This document shows, piece by piece, positions 1 to 9,294 of a stretch of DNA of 64,000 nt. The first letter of the stretch is position 1; each line of letters opens with the position of its first letter. This DNA comes from Cryobacterium arcticum (GTDB lineage: Bacteria > Actinomycetota > Actinomycetes > Actinomycetales > Microbacteriaceae): assembly GCF_003185895.1 (NCBI RefSeq), contig NZ_QHLY01000012.1, forward strand, positions 1,887,844 through 1,951,843, read 5' to 3'. Both the position numbers and the translations under genes were made by a program. The notes under the pieces were generated by a model. It was given only the letters and a program-made list of their open reading frames with translations, did no database searches and was not told the origin of the DNA.

Positions 1-675
1 GAACATGACCAGGATCTCGTCGGAGAAGTGCCGGGCCGTGGCCAGGTCGTGGGTGATGTAGAGCACGGCGAGGTTGTCCTCACGCTGCAACCGGGCCATC
101 AGGTTCAGCACCTCGAGGCGGATCGACACGTCGAGCATCGACACCGGCTCGTCGGCGATGAGTACCTGCGCGCCGGGCGCCAGGGCCCTGGCGATGGCCA
201 CCCGCTGCCGTTGCCCGCCCGAGAGCTCGTGCGGGCGCCGCGCGGCCATGTCGCCGGCCGGGGTGAGGTTCACCCGCTCGAGCATCTGCAGCACGCGCTC
301 GTGCGTCTGCTCCCGCCCCTTGGTGCGGTGGTGGATCACCAGGGGGCGTGCGATGTGGTGCTCGATCGAGTGGAACGGGTTCAGCGACGCGAACGGGTCC
401 TGGAACACCATCTGCACGTGCCGGCGGTAGATCGACCCGCCCACCTGGGTGCCGTCGTCGAGGGTCACCTTGATCTGGCCGGAGGTGGGCTTCTCCAGCC
501 GGGAGAGCATACGGGCGATGGTGGACTTGCCCGACCCCGACTCGCCCACCAGCGCCACGGTGCGGCCGGGGGTCAGGTCGAAAGAGACCCGGTCGACGGC
601 CTTGAGGGTATTGCGCTTGAGCCCCTCGCGCAGCACGAAGTGCTTGCTGAGGTTGGTCACTTCGATGCTCGTCAT
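1..675 (-). CDS. ABC importer ATP-binding protein (Dpp/Opp second ATPase), 3' end cut by window
   Basis: Energises import as the second nucleotide-binding subunit of a dipeptide/oligosaccharide-type ABC transporter. 225 codons are visible from the ATG at 675; the C-terminus lies beyond the window edge. Walker A GESGSGKS is at about residues 44-51, then the Q-loop VFQDPF, the signature LSGGQRQR and Walker B LIADEP, so the core is intact. The start overlaps the stop of the preceding ATPase gene by four bases (ATGA), which implies translational coupling. It is the last visible gene of the five-gene operon. The substrate class is inferred from neighbours, not from this protein. Confidence 0.93.
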   Translation of the reverse strand, partial: MTSIEVTNLSKHFVLREGLKRNTLKAVDRVSFDLTPGRTVALVGESGSGKSTIARMLSRLEKPTSGQIKVTLDDGTQVGGSIYRRHVQMVFQDPFASLNPFHSIEHHIARPLVIHHRTKGREQTHERVLQMLERVNLTPAGDMAARRPHELSGGQRQRVAIARALAPGAQVLIADEPVSMLDVSIRLEVLNLMARLQREDNLAVLYITHDLATARHFSDEILVMF

Positions 676-1571
676 GAGAGCTCCGCACTGTTGTTGACAC
701 CGGACCGGATGAACGACCCGCGTTCGCCGGTGAGGCTGGGGAAGGAACCGAGCAACTTCTTGGTATACGGATGCTGTGGGTTGCGGTAGATGTTCGTCGC
801 GGTGTCGATCTCCACGATCTCGCCGGCGAGCATGATCGCGATCCGGTCACTGATCTCCAGGAGCAGCGGCAGGTCGTGGGTGATGAAGATCACGGCGAAG
901 TTCAGCTCGTCGCGGAGCCGCACGATCTCGCGGAGGATCTCCCGTTGCACCACCACGTCGAGGGCGGTGGTGGGTTCGTCCATGATCATCACCTGCGGTT
1001 CGAGCAGCAGGGCCATGGCGATCATCACCCGCTGGCGCATGCCGCCGGAGAGTTCGTGGGCGTAGGAGGCCAACCGGGACCGGTCCACCCCCACCAGTTG
1101 CAGCACGCTCGCGGCCAGCTCCCGGCGTTCGGCCTTCTTCATCTCGGGCCGGTGGGTGGTGAGCACGTCCTCCAGCTGCGCGCGCACCGTGGTCACGGGG
1201 TTCAGCGCGTTCATGGCGCCCTGGAACACCATGGACAGCTTGTCCCAGCGGAACATCCGCAACTGTTCGGCGCCGAGGGTGAGCAGGTTGAGGTCGCCGT
1301 CGGCCTTGTCGTGGAAGGTGATCTCACCGGAGGCGATGCTGGCCGGCGGTTTGTGCAGCCGGTTGATGGCGTAGGCGAGGGTGGTCTTGCCGCAGCCGGA
1401 TTCCCCGGCCAGGCCCAGGATCTCACCGCGGGCGAGCTCCAGGCTGACGTTCTTGACGGCGGTGACGGGGCGTTCGACCTCGTAGACCACGGTGAGGTTC
1501 TGCACGGTGAGCACCACCGGCGGCGGTGTCGGGGGCACGGCCGGTGAGGCCGGGTTCACGGTGAGGGTCAT
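672..1571 (-). CDS. ABC importer ATP-binding protein (DppD/OppD-like)
   Basis: First ATPase of the importer, 299 aa. Walker A GESGCGKT is at residues 56-63, the signature LSGGMRQR and Walker B VMIMDEP follow, and the H-loop sits in FITHDL. The open frame runs further upstream, but the extension is antisense-like low-quality sequence. The chosen ATG at 1571 is preceded by GAGGAG and overlaps the upstream permease stop as ATGA. It pairs with the partial ATPase downstream to form the usual heterodimer of Dpp/Opp systems. DppD/OppD is a family-level call; the transported solute is not shown by the sequence. Confidence 0.95.
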   Translation of the reverse strand: MTLTVNPASPAVPPTPPPVVLTVQNLTVVYEVERPVTAVKNVSLELARGEILGLAGESGCGKTTLAYAINRLHKPPASIASGEITFHDKADGDLNLLTLGAEQLRMFRWDKLSMVFQGAMNALNPVTTVRAQLEDVLTTHRPEMKKAERRELAASVLQLVGVDRSRLASYAHELSGGMRQRVMIAMALLLEPQVMIMDEPTTALDVVVQREILREIVRLRDELNFAVIFITHDLPLLLEISDRIAIMLAGEIVEIDTATNIYRNPQHPYTKKLLGSFPSLTGERGSFIRSGVNNSAELS

Positions 1572-2599
1572 GATGCGCTCCTCTGGGTCTTCCCGGTGCG
1601 GGCTGCGGAGGTGAGTCGTGCGGCTTCGTTCCTCAGCGCCGTCTTGTTGCGCTTGCGGTAGAGCCGGGCGTTCTTCAGCCTCGGGTTGATGATCTCGTCG
1701 ATGCTGAAGTTGATCAGCGAGAGACCGGTGCCGAATAGGGCGATGATCAACCCCGGCGGGATGAACCACCACCAGGCGCCGAGGGGAAGCGCGAAGCCGT
1801 TCTGGGCGTAGAACAGCATGGTGCCCAGCGTCGACGAGTTCGACGCGCCCAGGCCGAGGAAGGCCAGGCCCGCCTCGGCGAGGATCGCCGCGATCACCGC
1901 GAAGACGAACTGGGAGGCCAGCACGGGCAACAGGTTGGGCAGGATCTCCACGGCGATGACCCGGAACGACCGTTCGCCGGAGACCCGGGCCGCGTTGACG
2001 TAGTCGCGGTTGCGGATCGAGAGGGTCTGTGCGCGCAACACCCGGGACGATGCCGCCCAGCCGGTGATGGCCAGCACCACGGCGATGGTCCAGAGACCGC
2101 GCTGCTTGGGCGGAACGAACCCGGAGATGACGATCACCAGCGGCAGGCCGGGAATCACCAGGAACACGTTGGAGAACAACGAGAACGCCTCGTCGGCGAA
2201 CCCGCCGATGTAGGCGCCGAGGATGCCGAAGAAGGCGGAGAGGATGGTGGCCAGCACGCCCACCAGCAGCCCGATCTCGAGGGAGCCCCTGGTGGCGTAC
2301 GCCAGCTGGGCGAAGACATCCTGCCCGGTCTGCGTGGTGCCCATGATGTGGTCGGCCGACGGCGCGGTCAACCCGATGTTGCGGATGACGGTGGGATCCT
2401 GCACGAAGAACGGCCCGACAATGCCGAAGAGCGCGATCAGCCCGATCAGGGTGAGCCCGGTGACAAGCCAGGGGGTGAGGGTGGGCAGCATGGCCCGGAG
2501 GGCGGAGCGAGGCTTCTCGCCCAGCGCCCCGGCGACGGCGGCCAACTGGTCGGGGGCGTCCCCGATCGACGGTTCCGTTGTCGGTGTGAGGTTGGTCAT
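1568..2599 (-). CDS. ABC importer permease (DppC/OppC-like)
   Basis: Membrane subunit of the importer, 343 aa starting MTNLTPTTEP. A hydrophilic N-terminus of about 50 residues precedes the first membrane span (WLVTGLTLIGLIALFGIVGP), followed by the DppC-type periplasmic segment with GTTQTGQDVF and about five more spans. The cytoplasmic coupling loop (VNAARVSGE, then the conserved EILPNLLP) is intact. The start at 2599 follows a GAGAG ribosome site; the longer open frame upstream is the shadow of the other permease. The stop overlaps the next ATPase start (ATGA). Confidence 0.95.
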   Translation of the reverse strand: MTNLTPTTEPSIGDAPDQLAAVAGALGEKPRSALRAMLPTLTPWLVTGLTLIGLIALFGIVGPFFVQDPTVIRNIGLTAPSADHIMGTTQTGQDVFAQLAYATRGSLEIGLLVGVLATILSAFFGILGAYIGGFADEAFSLFSNVFLVIPGLPLVIVISGFVPPKQRGLWTIAVVLAITGWAASSRVLRAQTLSIRNRDYVNAARVSGERSFRVIAVEILPNLLPVLASQFVFAVIAAILAEAGLAFLGLGASNSSTLGTMLFYAQNGFALPLGAWWWFIPPGLIIALFGTGLSLINFSIDEIINPRLKNARLYRKRNKTALRNEAARLTSAARTGKTQRSAS

Positions 2600-2612
2600 G
2601 ATTATCCGTCTC

Positions 2613-3602
2613 TCAGCTCTTGGCCCGGGTGCGGGGGTCGATGAATCCGTAGAGGATGTCGACCACCAGGTTCGCGCCGAGCACGGCGAGGGTGATGTAG
2701 AGGAAGATCCCCTGCATGAGTGCGTAGTCGTTGTTGGTGACCGCGGTGAGCAGCTTGGAACCGATGCCGGGGTAGGAGAACACTTGCTCGGTGACGATCG
2801 AGCCCGAGACCACGAAGCCCAGCGAGATGGCGAAGCCGGCGATCGAGGGCAGCATCGCGTTGCGGGCGGCGTAGCTGCGCAGGATCTTGCCGTTGCGCAG
2901 GCCCTTGGCCTCCGCGGTGAGGATGTAGTCCTCACTGAGGGTGGAGACCATCATGTTGCGCATGCCCAGCAGCCAGCCGCCGATGGAGGCGATGACGATG
3001 GTCAGCGCCGGCAGGAAGCCGTACTTCACCGCGGAGCCGATGAACTCCCAGCTCCACCCGGGGTCGAGCACCACGTCGTAGCCGCCCTGACCCGGGAAGA
3101 GCCGCCAGGTGGTGGCGAAGGCGTAGACCAGGATCAGCGCGAGCCAGAAGTACGGCACTGCGGCCAGCAGCGTGGTGGCCGGCACGAGCGAGTCGAGCCA
3201 GGTGCCGGGCTTCCAGCCCACGATCGCGCCGAGACCCACTCCGAGGATGGTGGAGAGGATGGTGGCGATGCCCACCAGCATGATCGTCCAGGGCAGCGAG
3301 GCCGCGATGACCTCGCTGACCGGGGCGGGGAAATAGGTGACGGACACACCGAGGTCACCGTGGAAGACGTTGACCAAGTAGTCCCAGTACTGCGCGATCA
3401 ACGGTTGGTCGGAGTTGCCGCCGAGGAGAAGTTCGTACGCCCGCCGGGTTTCCGCCGTCACGATGCCGCCACGCTGTTGCAGCTTGGCGAGCAGGATGTC
3501 GACGGGATTACCCGGCAGCAGACGGGGAATCATGAAGTTCAACGTGAGCGCGGCCCACAACGCGATGGCGTAGAAGCCAAGCTTTCGCAGAAAGTAATTC
3601 AT
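2613..3602 (-). CDS. ABC importer permease (DppB/OppB-like)
   Basis: 329-aa inner-membrane permease, partner of the DppC-like subunit 13 bp downstream. It begins with the classic DppB layout: one N-terminal span (YAIALWAALTLNFMIPRL) followed by the short motif LPGNPVD, then five further spans and a coupling loop with LTAEAKGLRNGKIL. Length matches the family (310-340 aa). It lies 54 bp downstream of the binding-protein gene with no terminator visible, so the five genes should be one transcript. Confidence 0.95.
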   Translation of the reverse strand: MNYFLRKLGFYAIALWAALTLNFMIPRLLPGNPVDILLAKLQQRGGIVTAETRRAYELLLGGNSDQPLIAQYWDYLVNVFHGDLGVSVTYFPAPVSEVIAASLPWTIMLVGIATILSTILGVGLGAIVGWKPGTWLDSLVPATTLLAAVPYFWLALILVYAFATTWRLFPGQGGYDVVLDPGWSWEFIGSAVKYGFLPALTIVIASIGGWLLGMRNMMVSTLSEDYILTAEAKGLRNGKILRSYAARNAMLPSIAGFAISLGFVVSGSIVTEQVFSYPGIGSKLLTAVTNNDYALMQGIFLYITLAVLGANLVVDILYGFIDPRTRAKS

Positions 3603-3656
3603 CGGGTTCCCTTGTTCATCGGTACGGACTTCTCCTCAGACACGGCCGGAGCCGGG

Positions 3657-5342
3657 TTACTTACCGGTGGGAACGAGCGTCTTGAAGATCTGCGAGTTGT
3701 CCGGTGATGCCCAGATGGCCGGGAAGGCGTACAGGTCATCGAGGGTGGGCCATCCGCTGAACTTGGCGGAGTGGAACTCACTGGTGGTGCCGCCGGTCAT
3801 GATCGGGATGTACGGCATGTTCTCCACGATGCTGGCCTGGATGATGTCGAACTGGGCCTGGCGGGTCGCGGTGTCGGCCGGGTTGGTGGCCTTCAGCACG
3901 GTCAGGGCCGCATCCACATTCGCGTCGCTGAACCGGCCGATGTTGAGCGAGACGGAGGTGCCCACTGCGGCGGTGTTCGCGGTGCTGAAATAGTTGTTGT
4001 AGAGGTAGTACGGGTCGGATGCCGGGCCCTGGCCGAGCGAGTCGATGGCCAGCTGGTAGTTGCCCTTGCCCTTCTTGTCGGTCCACTCGTTCCAGGAGGA
4101 CTGCGCGACCGTGATGTCGATGCCCGCGGTCTTCAGCTGCTGCTTGATGGTGTCCAGCGCGGTGATGTAGTCGGTCCAGCCGGTGACGACCTCGACCGTG
4201 AGGGAGAGCTTTTCGCCGTCCTTCGCGTAGATGCCGTCGGCGCCCTTGGCCCAGCCGGCGCCGGTGAGCAGCGCGTCGGAGGTGGCGACGTCGGGTGAGC
4301 TCGGAGCGATCGGCTCCTCCAGCGAGCTGGAGATGAGGTCGGACTGGCTGGTGGTGAGGGCGAAGCTCGGCGAGATCTCGCTGGCCGTGTCTTCGAAGGC
4401 CAGGCTGTTGGCCTGGTCGCGGTCCATGGCGTAGTAGATCGCCTGGCGCACCGCGGGGTCGGTCTGCGGTCCGGTGCAGCCCAGCTCGGCGCTGGAGCAG
4501 GTGGCCAGGATCATCTGGTTCTGCGGCACGGTGATGGCGTCATAACCCTGGTAGTTCTTCGACACGTTCTTGATGTCGGGAACCGGGCCGGTCTGCCAGT
4601 CGATGGTGCCGGCGGCGAGCGCATCCGCCCCGGCGGTGTTGCCCGAGAGGGAGAGGTAACGAACGGCCTTTACCTTGGGTTCACCGTCCCAGTAGGTGGG
4701 GTTGGCCGACAGGGTGAACGCCTGCGCCTTGAAGTTGGTGAGCGCGAAGGCGCCGGTTCCGACCGGCTTCTCCATCACGTCGGTGGTGGGGTCAACGTCT
4801 TTCCAGATGTGCTCAGGAACGATGTAGCTGCGGCCGAGCACGGTGGGGCCGTCGACGAAGGCCGGGTGGGTCCAGGTGAAAGTGACGTGGGTGTCGTCGG
4901 CGGCGGTGACGGTGCCATCGAAGCCGCCGGTGTTGATCGACGGGGTGTCGAGCAACATGTTGAAGGTGAAGACCACGTCGTCGGCGGTGAACGCCTCGCC
5001 GTCCGACCAGGTCACGCCCTCGCGCAGGGTCACGTCGAGCTGGGTGCCGTCATCGCTCCAGGTGTAGTCGGTGCCGAGCAGCGGGGTGTACGGGGCGGAG
5101 TTGACGTTGGTGATGAAGAACAGGCCCTCGAAGATGGTGCCGATGCCACCGATGGACGACGGGGAATACGGGTTGAAGTTGATCTGGTAATCGCCGGACT
5201 GGCCCGTGTAGGCGATCAGGGTGTCGGCCGAAGACGACGATGACGATGAGCCGGACGAGGTGCATCCGGTGAGAGCCAGGGCGGCCGTTGCGACGATGGC
5301 CGCCACCGCCAGGCTCCTCGTGCGTGAACTGTGCAGGAACAT
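3657..5342 (-). CDS. Family-5 extracellular solute-binding lipoprotein
   Basis: Captures the substrate outside the membrane and hands it to the permeases. 561 aa. It has a lipoprotein signal peptide with lipobox LTGC (Cys27), a Ser-rich linker, and the SBP_bac_5 fold with the family feature LREGVTWSDGEAFTADDV near residue 110. Length (about 530 aa mature) is normal for this family. Family 5 is usually called peptide/nickel-binding, but members also bind plant oligosaccharides (the rhizobial AgpA alpha-galactoside protein is one). Because an alpha-galactosidase diverges from it, I infer an alpha-galactoside or related oligosaccharide ligand; oligopeptides remain possible. Confidence 0.92.
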   Translation of the reverse strand: MFLHSSRTRSLAVAAIVATAALALTGCTSSGSSSSSSSADTLIAYTGQSGDYQINFNPYSPSSIGGIGTIFEGLFFITNVNSAPYTPLLGTDYTWSDDGTQLDVTLREGVTWSDGEAFTADDVVFTFNMLLDTPSINTGGFDGTVTAADDTHVTFTWTHPAFVDGPTVLGRSYIVPEHIWKDVDPTTDVMEKPVGTGAFALTNFKAQAFTLSANPTYWDGEPKVKAVRYLSLSGNTAGADALAAGTIDWQTGPVPDIKNVSKNYQGYDAITVPQNQMILATCSSAELGCTGPQTDPAVRQAIYYAMDRDQANSLAFEDTASEISPSFALTTSQSDLISSSLEEPIAPSSPDVATSDALLTGAGWAKGADGIYAKDGEKLSLTVEVVTGWTDYITALDTIKQQLKTAGIDITVAQSSWNEWTDKKGKGNYQLAIDSLGQGPASDPYYLYNNYFSTANTAAVGTSVSLNIGRFSDANVDAALTVLKATNPADTATRQAQFDIIQASIVENMPYIPIMTGGTTSEFHSAKFSGWPTLDDLYAFPAIWASPDNSQIFKTLVPTGK

Positions 5343-5549
5343 CTTTGATCCTCTCGTTTTCCAGCCACATCGCTGTGCCTAGACGGTCCTTCTCTGTGTT
5401 GTCGGGCTCGTCGGCACGACCTACAGACATTCCTAGCTCCTTAAATTTAGTTAGTCAAGTTACTCGGAAAAATGACCTCCCGGTCGTTATGCTGCAGGGG
5501 TACCCGGCGCCGCGCGGCGGTCAACGGCGATCCAGCGAAAGGCTCAAAC
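5343..5549. promoter_or_regulatory. Divergent promoter region between binding protein and alpha-galactosidase
   Basis: The 207-bp gap must hold promoters for both the ABC operon (minus) and the GH36 gene (plus). Positions 5441-5464 are strikingly A/T-rich for this genome and contain two direct AGTTA copies (within ttagttagtcaagtta), a plausible operator or promoter core. No regulator gene is visible in the window; one may lie beyond the left edge. Ribosome sites are GAGAGGATC before the binding protein and AAAGG 8 nt before the GH36 ATG. Confidence 0.5.
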
Positions 5550-7700
5550 ATGCACGACACCGCTCTCCCCCGATTCGTACCGCTGCGAAACCACGGCACC
5601 GCCCTGGTGTTCGAGCAGCCGGAAACTGGTCTGCCGGTGGTTCTGCACTGGGGCGACGACCTCGGCGACCTCAGTGAGACCGACTGCGCCCAGCTCTCCG
5701 CCGCGGTCAGCCGGCAGACCCCGCCGGGCACCCTGGATGCCGCCTGGCAGATCTCGATCCTGCCGCAGGAGTCCGATGGCTGGCCCGGTCGCCCCGGCGT
5801 CCTCGTCACCCGCGATGGCGCTCCGGTCTTCCCGCGGTGGAGCGTGACCGGGCTCGACGTCGCCGCATCCGCCGACCGGGTCGTGGTGACCGCGACCGAC
5901 GAAGAAGCGGGATTGGAGCTGACCGCTCACTACGCCATCGAGGCCGGCGGGGTGATCACCGTGCGACACGAACTGCAGAACGCCGCCCCCGGCTCCCTGG
6001 TGGTGGAGTGGCTCGAACCCACCCTGCCCGCCCCGAAGACGGTCGACCATCTCACCGAGTTCTCCGGCCGCTGGACGCGGGAGAAGACGCCGCAGACCAC
6101 CGCGCTGCCCCGGGGCACCGTCACCCGGCAGACCCGCAGAGGGCGCAGCGGCCACGACTCCACCACGATGCTCATCGCCTCGATCGACAGCCCGGCCGAC
6201 CGACACGGCGAGCTCTGGGCCGTGCACCTCGGCTGGAGCGCCGACACCACCTATCGCACCGACCGGGGGCCGGAGTTCGTGACCCTCCTGGGCGCGGGCG
6301 AGCTGCTGCGACCGAGCGAAATCGTGCTGGCACCCGGAGATGGCTACAGCACCCCGGTGGTCTTCTTCGCCTGGTCCGGCGCCGGGCTCGACGGCCTGTC
6401 CGACCGATTCCACGGCTACATGCGCGCCCGGCCGCAGCATCCGGTGCGGCCGCGCCCGCTGGTGCTGAACACCTGGGAGGCGGTCTACTTCGACCACGAT
6501 CAGGCCAACCTGATCAACCTGGCGGATGTGGCGGCCTCAGTGGGCATCGAACGCTTCGTGCTCGACGACGGCTGGTTCCACTCCCGCCGGGATGACACCA
6601 CCGGCCTCGGCGACTGGGTGGTCGACCCGGCGGTCTGGCCGGACGGGCTGGGCCCGTTGGCCGCGCACGTGCACGGCCTCGGCATGGAGTTCGGGCTGTG
6701 GTTCGAACCCGAGATGGTGAACCTGGACTCCGACCTGGCCCGGGCGCATCCGGATTGGCTGTTGCACGATCCCGCCAGGATCGACTTTCCCGCCGGGTTG
6801 TCCTGGCGCACCCAGTTCGTGCTCGACCTCGCTAATCCGGCGGCGTACGCGCACGTGCTCGGCCAGATGGATGCCCTGGTGACCGAGCTCGGCATCGACT
6901 TCATCAAGTGGGACCACAACCGCGACCTGATCGAGGCCGTGCACGCGGGCCGGTACGGCGTGCACGAGCAGACCCTGGCGGCCTACCGCCTGTTCGCCGA
7001 GCTCAAGAGCCGGCACCAGGAGCTGGAGATCGAGTCCTGCTCCAGCGGCGGCGCCCGCTCCGACCTCGGCGTGATGGCCGTGGCCGACCGAATGTGGGCC
7101 AGCGACTCCAACGACCCGGTGGAGCGCCAGGACATCCAGCGCTGGACCCAGCTCTTGTTGCCGCCCGAGCTGGTCGGCGGACACGTCGGGCCCACGGTGG
7201 CGCACAGCTCGGGCCGGGCGACCGACCTGTCGTACCGGCTGGCGACCAGCCTGATGGGTTCGGCCGGGTTCGAGTGGAACATTGCCGAGTGCACCGCGGA
7301 CGAGCTGGCGACCATCGCGGCGTTCTCGGCCCTGTACAAGGAGGTGCGCCACATCATCCACACCGGCACCGCTGTGCACGGTGACCTGCGCGACCGTGCC
7401 CTGCGCCTGACCGGCGCTGTGCTGCCCGACCGGAGCGCCGCGGTCTACACGGTGGCGAGCGTGGCCACCACGGAAGACTCACTACCGGAGCACATCAGGT
7501 TGCACGGCCTCGACCCGGCGGCCCGGTACACCGTGCGGGTGCGCGGGGAGATCGGCCCCAGTCTGCACGGCTGGGTCACGCCGGCCTGGCTGAGCGCCGG
7601 CGAGGTCACCCTGCCCGGCAGCGTGCTGGGCACCGTCGGCCTGCAGATCCCGGCGCTCTGGCCCGCCCAGGCCGTGGTGCTGCACCTCACCCGCGCCTGA
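5550..7700 (+). CDS. Alpha-galactosidase, glycoside hydrolase family 36
   Basis: Hydrolyses terminal alpha-1,6-galactose from melibiose, raffinose or stachyose-type sugars, probably in the cytoplasm since no signal peptide is present. 716 aa, the usual GH36 length. An N-terminal beta-supersandwich is followed by the barrel with LDDGWF, the nucleophile motif KWDHNRD (Asp455), SCSSGGARSD, and the acid/base region WASDSNDP (Asp519 likely). The ATG at 5550 was chosen because AAAGG lies 8 nt upstream; the 26-codon extension has no ribosome site. It diverges from the ABC importer, suggesting one catabolic locus. Confidence 0.95.
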   Translation: MHDTALPRFVPLRNHGTALVFEQPETGLPVVLHWGDDLGDLSETDCAQLSAAVSRQTPPGTLDAAWQISILPQESDGWPGRPGVLVTRDGAPVFPRWSVTGLDVAASADRVVVTATDEEAGLELTAHYAIEAGGVITVRHELQNAAPGSLVVEWLEPTLPAPKTVDHLTEFSGRWTREKTPQTTALPRGTVTRQTRRGRSGHDSTTMLIASIDSPADRHGELWAVHLGWSADTTYRTDRGPEFVTLLGAGELLRPSEIVLAPGDGYSTPVVFFAWSGAGLDGLSDRFHGYMRARPQHPVRPRPLVLNTWEAVYFDHDQANLINLADVAASVGIERFVLDDGWFHSRRDDTTGLGDWVVDPAVWPDGLGPLAAHVHGLGMEFGLWFEPEMVNLDSDLARAHPDWLLHDPARIDFPAGLSWRTQFVLDLANPAAYAHVLGQMDALVTELGIDFIKWDHNRDLIEAVHAGRYGVHEQTLAAYRLFAELKSRHQELEIESCSSGGARSDLGVMAVADRMWASDSNDPVERQDIQRWTQLLLPPELVGGHVGPTVAHSSGRATDLSYRLATSLMGSAGFEWNIAECTADELATIAAFSALYKEVRHIIHTGTAVHGDLRDRALRLTGAVLPDRSAAVYTVASVATTEDSLPEHIRLHGLDPAARYTVRVRGEIGPSLHGWVTPAWLSAGEVTLPGSVLGTVGLQIPALWPAQAVVLHLTRA

Positions 7701-7811
7701 CCGCCCCGCCGGCCGAGCCTGACGCTCCGACGTGCCCTCAGGCGGACGAACTGCCCCGGCGCAGCCGGGCAAGTCGTCCGGAGTGGGTCAACGGGCGAGG
7801 TGGGCACAGAA

Positions 7812-7839
7812 AAGGGCCCCGGCGGAAGCCGGGGCCCTT
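7812..7839. terminator. Bidirectional terminator hairpin
   Basis: A perfect 12-bp stem (AAGGGCCCCGGC / GCCGGGGCCCTT) with loop GGAA lies between two convergent genes, the GH36 gene (plus) and the binding lipoprotein (minus). Flanking A and T residues fit use in both directions. Confidence 0.85.
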
Positions 7840-7894
7840 CTCGGTGCTGGTGGCGGCGCGGTTGCTGTGGGTGCGCCGCCGTCAGCGGGGGTTA

Positions 7895-9193
7895 CTAGTT
7901 GATGCGGGTGTACTTGTTGTCTGCACCGAACTCGTAGATACCGATGGTCGCGTCGGTCGGGTCGCCGTTCTCGTCGAACGTGACCGGGCCGGAGTAACCG
8001 TCGTAGTCGATCTGCTCGCCCTCGGCCAGCGCAGCTGCGCCATCGGCGAAGGTGGTGACCTTGGTGCCCTCACCGGTGCCACCGGAAACCTGCTGGAGGT
8101 AGCTGGCGATGGCTTCACCTGAGGTGTCGTTGGCTGCGTAGGCGGCCAGCGCGATCAGGATCACGGCGTCGTACGACTCAGCTGCGTAGCTGAAGTCGGT
8201 CAGCGACGGGTCGACCTCGAGCAGACGGTCGGTGAAGTCACCGAGGGTCGCGGTGTCGAGGCCGGGCAGCGTGCCCTTTGAGCCCTCGACGAGGCCGGCG
8301 CTGAAGTCGGCGCTGTAGTCCGCCAGGTTGCCGTCAACGAAGTAGAGCTTGTCGCCCGGGAAGCCGCCGCCGACGAGGGCGGGGGTGATGACCTTGGCCT
8401 GGTCGAACGTGATCAGTGCGATCGCGTCGGGGTTGGCTGCGGTCACTTCAGCGATCTGAGCGGCGAAGTTCGAGTCACCTTCGTTGAAGAGCGAGGTCGC
8501 GACGACTTCTCCACCAGCAGCCTCGAAGGCTTCGGTGGTGTACTCGGCCAGGCCGGTTCCGTAGGAGTCGTTCAGCACGATCAGGCCGAGGGTGCTGTTG
8601 CCGTCTTCGGCGATCAGGTTACCGAGCACCTCACCCTGGAGGATGTCGGACGGGGCGGTGCGCCAGAACAGGTTGTTGTCGGCGTAGTCCGTGAAGTCGG
8701 CCGAGGTGTTGGCCGGGGAGAACTGCACGACGCCGGCGCCGGTGATCTGGTCGATGACGGTCTTGGAGACACCCGAGGATGCCGCACCGACGATGGCCGA
8801 GACATCCTGCGAGAGGAGGTCGGTCACGGAGACGGTGGCGGTGTCGGTCGTGGTGTCGCCGGAGTCACGGAGGATGGCTTCGATGTCGATGCCCAGTCCG
8901 GCTGCGTTGACCTCTTCGACGGCCAGGTTGACACCGGCTTCTTCGGGCGGGCCGAGGAAGGCGAGTCCACCACTCTGCGGGAGGATCGTGCCGATCTTGA
9001 GGTCGAGTGCGCGGTCGCCGGCCTCGACGGTGTTGACGTCGCTGCTGGTCTCTGCGGGTGCTTCAGATGCTGCCGGTTCGGCTGCATCGGTGCTGCATCC
9101 GGTGAGCAGCAGTGCGCTGACGCCGAAAATGGCGACGCCGGTGACTGCAGCCCGGACCGAGCGGGAGGCCGAGGCCTTCGCGAATACGCTCAT
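7895..9193 (-). CDS. Branched-chain amino acid-type ABC substrate-binding lipoprotein (LivK-like), orphan
   Basis: 432-aa secreted lipoprotein with lipobox LTGC (Cys33) and an Ala/Glu/Ser linker, then a type I periplasmic-binding fold starting LKIGTILPQSG, typical of Peripla_BP_6. Such proteins bind leucine/valine, amides, urea or other amino acid-like ligands. No permease or ATPase gene is adjacent, so it must serve a transporter encoded elsewhere or act as a sensor. AAGGAG sits just before the ATG. Two inverted repeats upstream (9229-9251, 9295-9310) suggest regulation. Ligand is not predictable from sequence alone. Confidence 0.88.
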   Translation of the reverse strand: MSVFAKASASRSVRAAVTGVAIFGVSALLLTGCSTDAAEPAASEAPAETSSDVNTVEAGDRALDLKIGTILPQSGGLAFLGPPEEAGVNLAVEEVNAAGLGIDIEAILRDSGDTTTDTATVSVTDLLSQDVSAIVGAASSGVSKTVIDQITGAGVVQFSPANTSADFTDYADNNLFWRTAPSDILQGEVLGNLIAEDGNSTLGLIVLNDSYGTGLAEYTTEAFEAAGGEVVATSLFNEGDSNFAAQIAEVTAANPDAIALITFDQAKVITPALVGGGFPGDKLYFVDGNLADYSADFSAGLVEGSKGTLPGLDTATLGDFTDRLLEVDPSLTDFSYAAESYDAVILIALAAYAANDTSGEAIASYLQQVSGGTGEGTKVTTFADGAAALAEGEQIDYDGYSGPVTFDENGDPTDATIGIYEFGADNKYTRIN

Positions 9194-9228
9194 GGTGCTC
9201 CTTGGGTGAGGGGGATCTAGAGGTAGAG

Positions 9229-9251
9229 CACGGCAAACGATCGTTGCCGTG
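9229..9251. promoter_or_regulatory. Inverted repeat upstream of LivK-like gene
   Basis: Arms CACGGCAA and TTGCCGTG are separated by a 7-nt loop, 36-58 bp upstream of the start codon on the minus strand. The position suits an operator or a 5'-UTR hairpin. No known binding-site family was recognised. Confidence 0.4.
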
Positions 9252-9294
9252 TTGCAAAGGTATTCACCGGAACGACATCAAACAAGACAGTCGT

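Noticed and set aside
2223..3707. 494-codon plus-strand frame over the permease genes
   Set aside because: Antisense shadow rich in Gly/Asp/His/Arg; the minus strand encodes well-conserved permeases.
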